Part shown: positions 46,948 to 60,425 of the stretch, piece after piece
How positions within the stretch are numbered: position 1 is the first letter of the stretch
Layout: every line of letters begins with the position of its first letter
DNA from: Moniliophthora roreri
Lineage: Eukaryota > Basidiomycota > Agaricomycetes > Agaricales > Marasmiaceae
Reading direction: 5' to 3'
Length of the DNA: 64,000 nucleotides
Assembly: GCA_001466705.2 (NCBI GenBank)
Contig: LATX02000217.1
Coordinates: 124,001-188,000 of the forward strand
Notes under the pieces: model-generated
Databases searched by the model: none
What the model was told of the DNA's origin: nothing
What the model saw: the letters and a program-made list of their open reading frames with translations, nothing else
Position numbers and translations under genes: made by a program

Positions 46948-49900
46948 TTATGATGGCGTCGACTGAGCTTCTAACACCGCCGCCAAATTCAAGTGATCGA
47001 TTTCATTCTGACCATTTCCGACACCACTCGAGGTGCTTCTTCTCGGGGTATTCTGGCCAGAGTGAATGGGTGTCGTCCCAACCCGGGGAGTGATCAACCC
47101 ACTTCCTCCAGCGCCAAATACAAAACCGCCGGTGAGCCCGTCCAAAGAGTTGTATCCTATTCAAGCAATCGAGTCAGTTCATGTACATAAAAGGAAAGGA
47201 CCGAAACACATGCCTGGAACTAGGACACTATCCCAGAAACCACTGCTCAAAATGCTGTCCATCGTCATGCCTGGCCCGTCAGTCATCGAGGGGCTGTCAT
47301 TGTTGCCAGGCGAGGCCATCGTAGGCGGGAAAGTTGACATGTCAGCCACAGGGCCCATCTCACTGTCCATCTGGAATTCGTTCAACATGAACGACGGATC
47401 ATTGAAATCCACTGAACTATTGCCAGTAAATGGCAGTGCACCAATTTCCTCTGCATTAACATTATTCTGCATATCGCGATCTGAAGACGACGTTGACAGG
47501 TGGAGACCCATCTCGCCGTTATTGGCTTCAGTCTTGACAGAAATCAGCGCTTGGAGGAAGGTGCTGTACAATGCGGGCGTGTGTGATGGGCTGACAGAGA
47601 TCTTCTCGAGAACCTCGGCAACGTCTCTAACGATCGAGATGATCTTGCTTTCGTCCTCGATGTATGCAGAGAATTCAGGCCGTAACAGCTATAACAGGCT
47701 AGAGGATGAGCGATGTAAGAAACCAGGGGAAAAAGAGTGTGACGCACCTTTAGCAGAGTGAGGACAGCATACGACGTTTGTACAAAGTGCGAATCCGGCG
47801 AGTACTTCATGAACCCGCTTGGTCCTAGGTGGTCTCTGACCAATAAAGAGCAAGCCATGGCACAGGCATAGCACCGGGAGAAGAAATGCCCGATATTTAC
47901 AGGAGTGCGCTCTAATGCGTCTTGTAGACCATACGAATTGATCACAAGCTGCACGTAGTTGAGATAGAATTGTCCAATGAGATGTTTGTACTGGTTTATC
48001 GCCGGGCTCTCCTCTGTGATACCATCAGCTATATCCAGTTCGGGTGTGAAGAATGCTCGACTTACTCAGACTGGTTTGGATATGATCTTCGCTGTTGTGG
48101 TGTCGTTCACTGGAGGCGAGGATCTGCGCCTCGAACGTTTTGATGATCATCATATAATCGTTCGATATTTGCAAGCCAGAAGGGGTATCCATTCCCGAGT
48201 GGAGGAAGTCGAGACTCCTGGACAAGATTCTTTGAAGCTCCTGCATAGAATGCGACCGTGAGTAATCATACTTCAACTGTATTCAAAGAAGAAAAGGAGA
48301 CTCACAACATAGGCTGCAATCGAACGGTCCGAAGGAATTGCTATGGGTAGCTTGTGCCAAGTATCGACGTTCCGAATGATGTAGCTGGTGAAAAAACGCG
48401 TGGTTAGCAGCGGCCGGGAGGAATGAGGAAAGGCAAAAAGGTAAAGGTGGGTTTAAACGCCACGCGGGCGCAGCGATCGGACTCAGAGAGGCAATTCGTA
48501 GCGATGGAGAGAGAGTCACTCACTCTTCTCTAATAGAATGTGGCTTTCCCATCAGCGCGCTACCACTTCGGTCCAAACAAAAACACATTATCCAAGTTCG
48601 CTCCCTGTTGTGCACTTCCATATCCCTGACCCGTCCTTCTTGGGTATCAGTGCTCTTTACAGCCGTCTTGCGGTGGAGATTGAGGTCAGTTGCCATCCTA
48701 GACAACGCAAGAATGGATAAGCTCATGTCAGGGATGATATCATGAGAATGAGAAGATAAGCAGTGAAGGAAGGATTAGGATTGCATATGGCCCGTGAGCC
48801 ACACAACTGAAAACTTATCCCACGAACTCCGCAAAAGAATGCGCCACGTCCCCACCAACTGCCAAAAAGTATAGTTCAACGTCAAAACTACTCACCGAAT
48901 TGCCATCCCCAGCATCATCCAAGTCTTATCTTGCTCGTACCTCTCCACGGCACCACAACCCCATAACGTTAACAATAGGTAAGCCTGAACGATCTCGACA
49001 GATTTGTACCCTTGTCCTGGTACGCTGAACGCGAGTTTCTTTGCGAGCTCGGTCAGTCGTGGGTGTAACTCTGGTTTCGCAGTATAGAACTTTGATGAGA
49101 TCGCGCAGACTATAAATGGCAAAGAATCGGTCGTCAACACCGAGTCAAAAAGTCTGGACAAGGCGAATGACTCAACTAGTTGTCAACAAGAAGGGACTTC
49201 TCGAGCACACCAGGGACGGTGTGTGAAAGTTCCTGTCTAGGAGGTTGCAGTGCATCTATAGCGAATCAATATCTTGGATTGTCGGGAAAAGAAAAACACC
49301 GAAACCTACGTTCATGTGGTCGTAATATATGTTGAACATCTCGACTACCTCATTTGTAGTGACAAAGGTGAGCATCTCGGGTTGTACCTGTCTTTCAATG
49401 TATAATCTCCTCAAGGGCAGTATCGTCATCGGACCTAATAAGGTGTCAATGTTGATGCCCCAGATCGCATATGAAATTAGAAAAAGCTACTCACCAGGCT
49501 TAAAATAATTACTGCTAGCGACGCCAACTTTGGGTGCCTCGCCATTGGCTGAGCGGGCAGCAAATCCGTGAACGTAGGCTCCCTGCTGAGCTCTTCGATT
49601 CGCCAGACTGGCTTCAGCTAGTAAACCCAATGGGTTTAGAGCATTATCTGGGAGCGAGTGCAGTTTGGGAGATGTTGAGTGGTGCGGTTGTGACGATCTG
49701 AAACTGTGAGAGTTGGATGGTGGGTTGAATGTCGACGATGAGGTTGGTGTGGTCATCGGTCCCAGTGAAGGTGAACGATCCAGTAGGGCATTCGTATTTG
49801 TCGTCTTTGTCGAAGGTGCCCCTGGCGAAGGTGAGCGTGAGATCATGCCTGAAGCGATGCTTGGATTTCCGATCGACCGGAGAACAGTGTCGAGTGTCTT

Positions 49901-50684
49901 TTCCATTTTCCGAAGAGAGCGTGTGAGTAGCTCGTGTTTTCTGTGGAGAGATCAATCAGTGCGTGAGAGAGAGAGGATAGCGAAAGGAGCAAAGGACACT
50001 TACTTTGATGAGCGTTTGCCTCTGTTCGATTCTTCAAAGATACACTCGTGACCGCCTGCTTGGCAACGTTTGCAGGGAGGACCCTCTTCTGCACCAATAC
50101 ACTTCATCTTGAGACGTCTGCAGACAGTGCAGGCCCTGTAATCGTTGAATCATGTAAGGATCAAGTTCCTTCGACTGATAAAGGCAATACCTGGAACCCC
50201 TAGTAGGTTTTGGTTTCTCTCCCTTCTCAGTTGCTGGGCTCTGAGCAGTCTCTGATTCGTCATCCCGCTTCTGCTTCTTCCTAGAGTCTGCGGCACCTGC
50301 GGATGATGCTGGCCGCTTACCATTCTTGTTGGAGGTGGGAACAGAGGTTGAATACATGGTTTCCGTCGGAGGTGTACCGATGGTATCTGAACCGTTTGAC
50401 GATGGGGAAGAGTAACTTGGGGGCAAAGAGAGATGCTGCTGGGGGTGATGCTGATAGGAAGAGGAGTAGTAGGGCGGATAAAGAGCCAGTGCCGGATCTA
50501 TGGGAATGTTATTCGGTGATTGAGGATCCTGATTTGCAGACATTGGATACTCTGACTCCTGTGGAGAAAGGGGGATGACTTCAGGGTAAGCTGGTGCTGG
50601 GACTATATCGTAGTAAGGAGGAGTAGGAGCATGGTGGTGGTGGTGGTGGTAGTAAGAAGAGTAAGAGTAACTGTGAGCAGGCAT
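46948..50684 (-). CDS. Zn2Cys6 transcription factor with fungal_trans domain
   Basis: Twelve exons (50,191-50,684; 50,004-50,135; 49,495-49,940; 49,310-49,434; 49,177-49,255; 48,896-49,109; 48,524-48,697; 48,306-48,384; 48,066-48,240; 47,748-48,028; 47,214-47,688; 46,948-47,156) give 960 residues. After a Tyr/His/Pro-rich N-terminus with a run of six His, a basic patch precedes the binuclear zinc cluster: Cys 167, 170, 177, 186, 189 and 196, spaced C-x2-C-x6-C-x8-C-x2-C-x6-C. A short coiled linker (KHELLTRSLRKMEKTL) would support dimerisation. The middle is the fungal-specific regulatory domain, including ICAISSKFY, LLLTLWGCGAVERYEQDKTW and RERTWIMCFCLDRSGSALMG. The acidic C-terminus could activate transcription. 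Target genes cannot be read from the sequence, and no metabolic cluster is adjacent. The last intron may be GC-AG. Confidence 0.92.
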
Positions 50685-53600
50685 TGGTGCCAGGGGATAT
50701 GGAGAAGTATTTCTGTACTCCAGTTTGACGAAAAGGTAGGGATATTGAACTGGTTGGAAGGGAGGGGAGGGGGGGGGGTATAAAAGCAAATACTCACGTG
50801 TTAGTAGAATGGGACAGAGAGAGATGAGAGATTATTTTATTTTTTTCAAGGGCGGACGTCTTTTCCGAGAAAGTCGTTTTCGTTTACACGCTGGTTCGGG
50901 GCTTCTGAGCCGTGCGCCGTGAGAAAGCACTGGTTCGCTTCGTTTTGAGTGGTGATTCACTGCTGATTCAGTCGCTACCATGACAAAGCTACAATATTCA
51001 ATACTCCTCGGTGCCTTCCAATTTCTACAAACTGGTCCTAATTTCTTTTTAGTACAATCTATTCCTTTCTCGTATCCGATACCATGGCCACTATGCACTA
51101 CGAGGACGCATCATGAATCTCCATCTTCCCCCACCCACCCACCCCTCACGGACCTCAGAGTCCTTGTTTCCGCCACCGTGTCCAGCGACGGACCCTTTCA
51201 ATGGCTAATAAAAACTATTTGCGCCCTCTCTGGCCTTCCTTCAGCACCTGATCAATCCCTCGGTGTTCCACCCATGTCTCTTATGATGTTCATCGTCCAT
51301 AGATTCTCGCAGACGTCGTCGATTACAACCTCCGAAGCATAATTAATTTTTATATCGGCGTCTCCCGTCTCATTGGACCTCTCGTGCTCGATGGTATCAG
51401 CTACTATCATGATCGAGCCTTGTTTTCCTGTTATTTCGCATCACTCTCGACACTCACTCGAGTGACGGTGGGAGACCTCCCATGCAAAGGTATCATTCAC
51501 CTTCGATAACGAGGTCTATCAATTCACATCGATTCCCAAAGCACGTCGTCAATATGATTGCCTTTAGTTTGGCTCTAATCTACTTTTCTCGCGTCGCTCA
51601 CCATTGGACAAAAGGCGTGAGTACCAGCTATAAAAAGCGGTCGAGCCTTGTTCCGCCCCCAAGATACGATTGCATATAAGGGTCCGCAGGTTGGGTGTGG
51701 GGACTCACAGGCGAGAGTGGCAGTGAGCGTGCAGACACCTTTGGCCTGTCCCACTCAATCCCAATTGTCGTTCATTGGATAGCGATATCAGGTCTGTTTG
51801 ACGACCCAAAGCATATGGGTACTAGCCATGTATGTCGGCGAGTTCGCCGGCAGTTATCTGCCTCCCATTCATTCCTCAGATTGACCCCTCGAGTCTCTGC
51901 TTGAACGTCCATACGTAAAATCCTGCTCTACTTCTTCCGCAGAATCAACTTGGGATGTGTCACTTTTTGAGTGGCCGCGACGGTTTATTCCTTCCTAAAC
52001 ATCGCTTTCTTGTGCTTATCATTATCTTTTCAGGCGCTATACGTCCAAGGAATCCTGCGAAATCGGAGGTTCCAGAGGTCTTCTTTCCGTTCGTGTGGGA
52101 GGGCCGAAACAGCGGGTGCGGTCCAAAGCAGTGGTACGTCCGGTACGGGTCCACCCAATCGATCGGACAGCATGACCTCCCCAGATCTTCCATCGATGTC
52201 GATGAAGGGCAGGAATTAGGAATCATCAGAGCATAATAGACGTTGGCAGCGAGTACCAGCTCTGTGGTTAGTATTGACATTATACGCTTTTCTTCTTCGT
52301 TGATAGAAACTTTCAGACCTTGAGCTCAAGAATTACAGCTTTGTTTTTTTGTCCTGTGAATCCGCAACCACAAATGGCTGTCGACGTTTATTCACATAAC
52401 TCGGTCGGCGGCCATAAGCTCAGGAAGGTACACAAGGTCCACAAGACCCTCTCGAGCCTTTCCTTTTTCTTACGAGGTAAGGTCATCCCACACCAAACCC
52501 ATTAGGTTGCATGCCACCTTGAGCAATTATAGACCAAATTCTTCTTCTTGAGCTTGTCGGGGCCCTGCTGTTGCAGTACAATTGTAGATGGCTAAGCAGC
52601 GACTCTTCTCATCTTCTCGATGACTCCTTCGCCCGTTTGCCGGAATGCTATGAAAACTGCGATCTGTCAAGCTCGTTCAGAACAACGTAATGAAAGAAAT
52701 TTTTGGTCAGTCATGTCATTTTTTTTTCTTCGCGAGGAAAAAAAAATTGGGCTCAAAACTCGTTTTGCCAGAACCGGATCCTCCTCCAATGACTCGCGCA
52801 GACGTGTCCATTTCCCATCAAATGTCTTCCGTTCCCGATACATTCGATGGTTGCATCTTGTTGCCTCCTTCTCTTCCGAGATTGTCAGGGTGCCTTATCA
52901 CCGTATAGGACGTAGTATCGCTTGAGACACAGGTCAATACAGAAGCTTTGACTTGTTCGTCTAGTTTACCGGTCGTCATGGATTTCCTTCTAAACTACAT
53001 TTCCAGAAACGGGAAACTCGTTCGGTTCCCTGACGGCCTTCGTTCCCGACGCATCACCCACCCGCATACCGATCATATACAAGAAATTGCCAGGGTACCA
53101 CTTATCACCATATAGACATACCGTATACGCTATGCGCTGTTGTAACCGAACGCGGGTGTATACTCCCGTAGAGAATCAGTGGGAAAATCAGGGCAATTCA
53201 TCTTGTGAGCGAGGAGTCAGCTCTTCTATGAGCCTGGAACAGTATTGTGCCACCGCTTTTATTCTTACTGAATTTCTCCATGTGTTTCCTTCAGGATCAT
53301 ACTCCGAGGCCCGTACGGTACGATTCGCTTGAGCGACGTGCCAGCTCATCTCCATACATGTAGATTTCGCCCTCGACAACCCTTGCGCCCTCCTCGACGG
53401 CGCCGCAGTTAGGCGCCGCCATAGACGGGTCAATATCAATCAATTGGATCAATTAGTGGCTTAATGACTTTCATTTCAGGAGGGATATAGCTTTGATCAT
53501 CCTGACTTGAACCCAATCCTGCTGCCACATACTCAATTTGCCCCTATTCGTATCTCCTTCCAGTTTGCAGCAAGCTAGCAAATCGACTTTGGTGAGCACC

Positions 53601-56600
53601 CCATCATATCTCGACCCTTCCCACCATGTAAATCTTGACATTCGACCATATGCTTCCTCTTTCTTTCCAGATCAATGCTTATGTATATACTGTACGTACA
53701 TGACATACTACGATCAATCGTGGCCTTCTGCCATAGTTCGCCATACCGCTTCCCGCGAAGGGGACAACAGAAGTCATAAAACTCAATTTATTTTGGAGAC
53801 CGCAAGATGAGCGTGTACTTTGGAAAATGGTTTGTCGGAGGTTGTAACACGTTTACCGGTGTAAACCGTCGATGATGCGGGAAGCGGATTAGCTTCGACA
53901 TGCACTTGATGGAGTTGCCCTCAACGTAGTTCTTTTTGATCGTCTTCCCCCGTGAGTGATCGATTTAGAGGTGGATCTCAAGGAGTACGCATGCGCCATT
54001 TTTGTTGTACTGAAAGCTAATTCCCGTGATCCCTACCCCCAGTTGGATATGTCCGGCTTTAAACCAGGATGCGGCTACCCTGAACTCCCAACACAAGCAA
54101 CACTCCTTGACAAAAGAACGACAACAGAAGGAAGAAAAAGAAATTGAAGCTAATGTCGTCCGTGAAGCCGCACGAGTATTCCGTACTGCTAGATCTGTGC
54201 CCCTTGCGATTTTCCCGGCTTTCGTCACTGCCGACTCGATATTTGAACGCTGACGAGATAGAGCATGAGAAGGCTAATGCAAAGCACTGCCCGGTGTGTG
54301 AGTCGAAAGCTGAGCGCTAATAATTCCCGTTTGATATCCTTCGAAAAACAGTACGAAAAAGAGAAAGCCAACTTTCTAAAGATATGCTTGTCTGGACTGT
54401 GTCTGGAAGCAGCCCAATCGTTCTGCGCCACACGTTATTTACCTACTACAGAAAAGCTTGAACGACAAGACAACCACAGCCCGTGGCCTTTCATAGCTAG
54501 ATGATTCTCACCTCACGATGTAGATGTCCAATGACATGTAGGCAGGTGGTATGTTAGAGAACTACATCATTAGTTGCGATATATTTTACTGATACGGCTT
54601 CTCGATGTGGACCTGTTGCATTCAGTTCAATATCCTAAAGAATCCAAGTCGGCTGCCCTCAAATAGCTTCTCCTGTTCCCAATACGCAACGCACCCCAAT
54701 ACGATTTCATTCCAGGGGAAACAGTACCACAGGTACAAGGGTCAGCATAGAAAACCTTTTTTTTTTTCCCAACAATACTAAGCAGAACCTGGACGGCTGT
54801 AACGAAATCATTGCCGCGGCGAAATATCAACGTGTCATAACGGGCTGGTGTCTTGCTGAGCCTTGGTCAGCTAAGCGAGTTCAGATGTTGGCTTCACACG
54901 CTGGTCGGAGTGCCATATGCTCTAAGTATGCAATCTTGATTGCCCAAAGAAGCACATATCCGAATTAGGTGAGCTACGAAGTTCTATTGCTAGACATCGC
55001 TTCTTTCAAAAGCGTCATGACGATAGGCGTAGACAATGACGGCGAAGAGGAATGGATATAGAGGGCTGTCGCTTTTTGATGTCTCTTTATTGGTGGCGCT
55101 TGCCGCTGCATTGTTATCCCCTCTAGTGTCCCGAGCCGTATACATGAGTGGGCGCGCCGTACGCCGCACTGCTTTCTACTCTAGTCTCCCAGGTACAGGC
55201 AACAAATACAGCAGTTGCAGTACTCAACTAGTCGTTGGAGAAAAATGACATCTACCGATCGGTTCCTAGTGGCTGAAGTCGACTCCTTGGCGGCAGGGCG
55301 GCGATTCTCCGGAAAGACACAAGTTTGATCGTTTAGCACGGTTTTGAGCGCTTCTTCGCGGTGAGTGTCCAATCTATGGCACACAACTCACGACGCGGTA
55401 GGATCTACCTTTCGTACCGTTCCTGTCAGGTTCCGAGTCGAAATGTATTATACGCGGCCATTAACAAACCGTGTCCATGGAAGAAATACGTTCGCAAGCA
55501 GGCAACATTCTACCCTTCAAACGAAGTCGTATCTGGGACTAGTCCTCGACTGCTATTAGAGCTGGGAATTTTTGTGGTTCCCATCATCCATAACATACCG
55601 CGCAAAAGGCCTAGATCCTATGACTATAGCTAGATGGAGAGCTGCAAGGGACGGCCTTCTAAAAAGCCACACTCATTCAACGGGGCCACCACTAACGCCA
55701 CTGTCTCTCCACTATTTTGACGAGAAGTTTCAGACATACTTCCCGGCCCTGGTAGGGCATACGACAAATTTTTGGGTGTTCGATTCAACTGCATGCTCGA
55801 GTACAAGGTGGGTAGTCATCAGACCATTGCGCCACCATATTGCAGAGCTCTCGCCACCCTCGAATCCTGGTCGTAGAATCAAACGGAGCGGTCTGTTTTC
55901 TTGGGTCCCAGGCAAAGTTCAATTTTGGAATGTCCCAAAATGTACCAGACGATTTTTATTGCAGCTGAAATTGTCGATTGACACCGATCTTGACGAGCAG
56001 TTGGTCTCTTCTCCGTCGTGTTCGTGCCTGTAAGATGTAGCTCGTAAAAAAATTTCAACTGATGCAATAAATTGAATTGATACTCGTATTTCTGCATAGA
56101 AAATCATTTTGGACATTTTCAGAAAGTTCTTGACGAGTGCCGGTTTGAGCCCGAGTATCTTCTCACTATGGTCGTACCGGTTCGGGAACACTTTATCAAA
56201 AAAAGCGGCTCTGTTCAGGACCGCCAGCTGCCTTGGACTAAGTGCAAATGAATCCGCGACTACTGACACGTCGACGAGAGTCAGAGAGTACAGGTTAATC
56301 CAGTCATTTATCTTTCCCAGACGACCGATTCTCGTAACCCTTCAGACCATTTGGTAAACGACACAGCTCGCTAGGAACATGGGTGAGGTGTTGAGCCTCA
56401 GATGACTCCTACCATGAGTATTTTTGTCGAGGTTTGAGCATGGATCCAGTTATTTGGTGAAGCAATCCAAATCCGGGACCTTGATAAGCAGCGTTAGAAT
56501 ATGCGCAGCTGGTCCTACCTGAACAGTGGAGTACCCAAAAGGTCTTAATTGTACGGTGGCCGATAATCGTGCGCTGAAGCTTTGTGCTAAGGCACGAATC

Positions 56601-59468
56601 GTTTCAGCGTTAGAAGACAGTCGCCAGTACTTACTCTAGGCTGGACGCATGTCCCACCCCTAGTCGACTCTGTAAACCTGGAACCACCATCTATCTCGAT
56701 GTATACAGTGTCCGAGTGGCCGTAAAACTTCGTACCGTACACATGCTACCCCGCTACCGGATGGATTGCTAAAGGACCACTTATCGGTAGGTTTGGCGCC
56801 GTACCCAAATCGGGACCGGAGAACTCTTGTCGTGAGACTGGGCTGGATTGGTGCAATTCATGCAAGGTCAGAGCCCATGGATTGAATTTGACGCACAAGT
56901 CATACACCATCCACCTCCTTCTCCCGTCGTTTGTGTGCGTTAGCTGACCTTGAGATCAGGACCTGTTGTCTCTGGTCGTCCTATCGTTCGAGAACAAGTG
57001 GAGCCTTCCGTCAGAATACTGGAGACCCAGCTGGAAACCGGTGCACAGTCGAAAGGAGGCGGCGGGTCTCCCACAAGTGACAACGGCAGAATACGGCCAT
57101 GAAATCTATTCTGGACCTGTCCTACGATATCGAGTCCCATATGATGGGAAAAGGAGGAGCCTTTGAATATGCGTATTGTTCTAGAATTGAAAAAATGAAT
57201 GTATTAACGCAAGAGCTGTCCCTTATCCCAGTCAGGAAATAAAAAACCTTGAAGTCACCGCGTAAAAGTAACCATCTTCTATGACCGGTTCAGAGAAGTA
57301 AGCGGGAGGAAAAGAAGCGCTCTTGATGTGTACATCAGCTTGCTTCTCCACACGATGGTAGATTTGCCCAATGACCCATCATCCTGACCTATCGGTATCA
57401 GGCGTTAGTCCGCCGCTGGTTCATAAAGCGATGTCCTGACAATACTGTGGAGAACGGATGGTGATTGGTTCGATGGAGACCTCCTGCACGGACGATAGAA
57501 TAAATTACATGTATCGTCTGATGGAGAATAATGAGTCCTTACACACGAACTATTATTTCCAATATTAAGACCATGCACGCAAAAGCAGCATGTCTCCGTT
57601 TGTACCCCGGTGGTAGGTACACCATTTCCTAATCTGAGTCGTGAGCAGCGTGTTACGGCGGGGGCCCCAGACCATGCATAAGCGAATGCCAGCTTAGCAT
57701 CTAGAGACAATTGTGAGAGGGAATTATGACGGAAGGAACAATTGACTTGACTCACAAAAATGCTGCCGGTTCCCTAGCTTGATGGGTGACGATCCGAAAA
57801 AGATGGGAGCCCTGAGAACTTTCGTAAAATCGATGCCCACCATTCGATGAATCCAGTATCTTCCATTGATCCCGGGTCGAATATCAGCGATCAATGACAC
57901 GACGCCAGTAGCACTGTTGAGCGTTTCAGGAATGAGTTTGCTGTCAGTACGCAGAACAACGTCCCGAAGCTTGAGTTGTTCTGTGACGGATGAGAACCTG
58001 GATACCATTTTTGGTCACAGCTAATGCGACTCGTCGGCGATCAGACTTTGCTGAGACAGGCCTGGGGACGAATCTACATGCCCCGTGCCCCACAAAGGCC
58101 CGGATATGATTTCAGCATCTTTGCTTCTGCCAGGCTCAGGTGTGAACGGTGCCGTGTCCGTATCACCGTGGCTACTAGGTCAGGGAGGAAGTGTATGAGC
58201 ACTGAGCACATCATATCAATGATTCTGTTGGAAAACTCCGCTTACTAGAATCCCTCGGCCATTGCAACCGGTGATCGAGAACAGGCACGGATAACCGTGA
58301 AATTCGCCTTTTATGGAATGTGATTGAATTGTTCGAAGAAGTACGACAGCGTTGCCACACCGTCACCAAATTTCAGCCGTCCATCAAACGCCTTGCTATC
58401 GCGCTGATTCTGTCCAACTTGCTTGAACGGCTTGTGCCTTTTCTGAGAATCATATCGCTAAAACACATAAGCCAATGCCTGATTGAAAGTCACAATGTGT
58501 GTTCACCGTTATGTTCACTTCATGGGTTCCGGACTTGAATGGAGTGTAAGTTAATGATCATTGGGCACTCCCGCAATTTTGACATTTGGCGTGAATTTGG
58601 CACGGGTAAGCGAGCGTGAGATGGGCTTGGCTTCCGAATCTTCAATAGCAACATTGTCTGAATACGTTGCAACTTCCCTGCATCAATCGGATACCGCCCC
58701 GGAACCACCAGAGTTACGACACAAAGGGAGATACTTGGTCGGGTTTACAAAACGCATGGATGTAGACGTGAACACCAGCTGTTGGAAGTGACGGACCTTC
58801 TTTCTATTTTGAGCAAGCTGAAAGCCGCCAATGGGAAACGTGTTTCTATGAACAGATACTGATGCCATGCTTGATCGGTCCTATGACTTTGCGGTCAGCA
58901 ATTCTATAATATTCAGTTTAACGAAAATAAAACCCAGCATCATGGGTATCATTGTCAAATCTTGCTTGTTATGAGTACTCATGCCGATGTAATCGAGGGC
59001 CGAGAATGTTAGTAGGGCCAGAGATATCCAATACTTGTCCAAATACCTGGACGGTGACTGCTGATACATCTGCTTTCTACCCGATCTGATAGTTGTGCGG
59101 GAAGCCTTCGAGCAGTTCGACATACGAAAATGATTCCGAGATCCGGTAGAACCGCGACGAATAATATGCCATCTCGAAGGCAGTTAGTGCGAGTCAAGTG
59201 AGTTTTTCGTTTCATGTCGGAAGTGCTGTCGGACATACAAGTGACAGTGCCTGCACTAGTCCTATAACGGCTAAGATTGTCCTAATTTTGTCGGATACAG
59301 TCACAGCTGGGTGGAAAGGTGCTGTGAGGGAAGCACTGCAATGCCAATCTGCACAAACTAGCAGACTTTATACAGGGTATTGAAGATATGAATCGAGGAA
59401 CATTGCATTGTAGCTCCCTGGCATGACGACCTATAACAAGGAATCGATTTAGAGTGGAATTATTACTT
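50685..59468. other. 8.8-kb gene-poor region with coding-like scraps
   Basis: No gene model could be supported. 50,685-50,830 is the leader or promoter of the transcription factor. A coding-looking open piece at 51,303-51,489 (begins after a TAG acceptor; ILADVVDYNLRSIINF) and others near 54,060-54,250, 55,620-56,030, 57,740-58,005 and 58,915-59,110 (minus) have protein-like composition but no joinable exons. They may be remnants of membrane-protein genes or other decayed genes. CpG content is normal here, unlike 1-9,200. Confidence 0.4.
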
Positions 59469-60346
59469 TCATCGGTCTGAGGGCTGAGCAGCTGATGACG
59501 GGCTAGAACCCCCCTTCTTATTGATCTTCGCCGGTAAAGCATTCGTATCAATATACTCGAACTTTCGAGAGTCGATTGTGAGCGTCACCGGGCCCTAAAC
59601 AGATGTAAACGTGACTACAAGGAATGCGGTCCGCAGGCAAGAGTACTGACCTCGTTCGTCAAAGATACACTCATCATAGCTCCAAATACTCCATCTAGAA
59701 AATATTCTTCAGATGCTGCAATTCGTAATTTGGGATCGAGCACACCTTTCACTTTTTCAGGTTTGTATGAATTCCGCAAGCTGTCCAAGAAAGAGGCATA
59801 CAGAGTTCTGGAAGGCTCAGCAGCCTTTGAAAGTCACAATAATCAACCATTTTCAGATGTCAAGACGCGAGAGTGCTCACCATTGCACGATGGAAGTCAG
59901 GTTTGTTTCCTTTGGTTGTGTTGGCAAGGAGCGTGAACTGTGATACACACAAGACATCTCCATCTATGTCTCTAACACTCTTCCTCCACATCTTTCCGTC
60001 GCTCTGGTCGTCGAAAACGCGCAATGATAGACTGTATATCTCAGATCAGCATGCAGGCTCGTCTGTTGTCTTCTAAGCCGAGTCGAACATCTTATTAATA
60101 ATGGTGGTTGCATCGACCATGGTATCGTCTGCAACGAAGAAGAACTGTTAGATCCCATCGTGAAGAGCGATAATGCTTGAAAATGACCTGTTCCTATCCC
60201 GACTAACACCATAAGTCCCCGAGATATTTGAGAAACGGTTTCATTATCCACTTGGTTTCTCGTTAAGTTTGTCGATTTGAGCAAAACTTGCACAGGTACT
60301 CACCAGTGACTGATGCCGACGAAACTCTCTGAATGACCGCTCGCAT
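59469..60346 (-). CDS. dtd1: D-aminoacyl-tRNA deacylase
   Basis: Six exons (60,304-60,346; 60,188-60,250; 60,089-60,128; 59,881-60,031; 59,651-59,824; 59,469-59,594) give 198 residues. The first 14 codons ([14 protein letters not shown]) are the canonical DTD start. Later come [20 protein letters not shown] and both family signatures: SQFTL, and NEGPVT split exactly by the last intron. DTD hydrolyses D-amino acids mischarged on tRNA, as a cytosolic homodimer whose active site is formed across the dimer by these two motifs. The fungal protein carries a Ser/Lys-rich C-terminal extension ([15 protein letters not shown]) beyond the bacterial length of about 145 residues. Exons of 40-63 bases make the gene easy to miss. 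It is divergent from the cyclophilin gene. Confidence 0.95.
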
Positions 60347-60425
60347 TGAATATCCACTGAGGTCAGGGGAACGAGTTGAAGCAATGGGCACGGTGGCTGT
60401 GTTATCCACCTCACCCCGGATAGTC
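60347..60425. promoter_or_regulatory. 79-bp bidirectional promoter (dtd1 / cyclophilin)
   Basis: Only 79 bases separate the start codons of two divergent housekeeping genes, both of which begin at the residues expected for their families. The two leaders and core promoters must overlap or extend into the neighbouring coding sequence. No TATA box is visible. Confidence 0.6.

Noticed and set aside
50685..50789. Upstream extension of the Zn2Cys6 factor (LLYPPPSPPF)
   Set aside because: The upstream frame contains no ATG; the first in-frame ATG at 50,684 gives a sensible start, and the extension is probably leader sequence.
55572..56033. 153-codon plus-strand open frame
   Set aside because: No family resemblance, no splice partners and ordinary composition; kept only as part of the gene-poor region.
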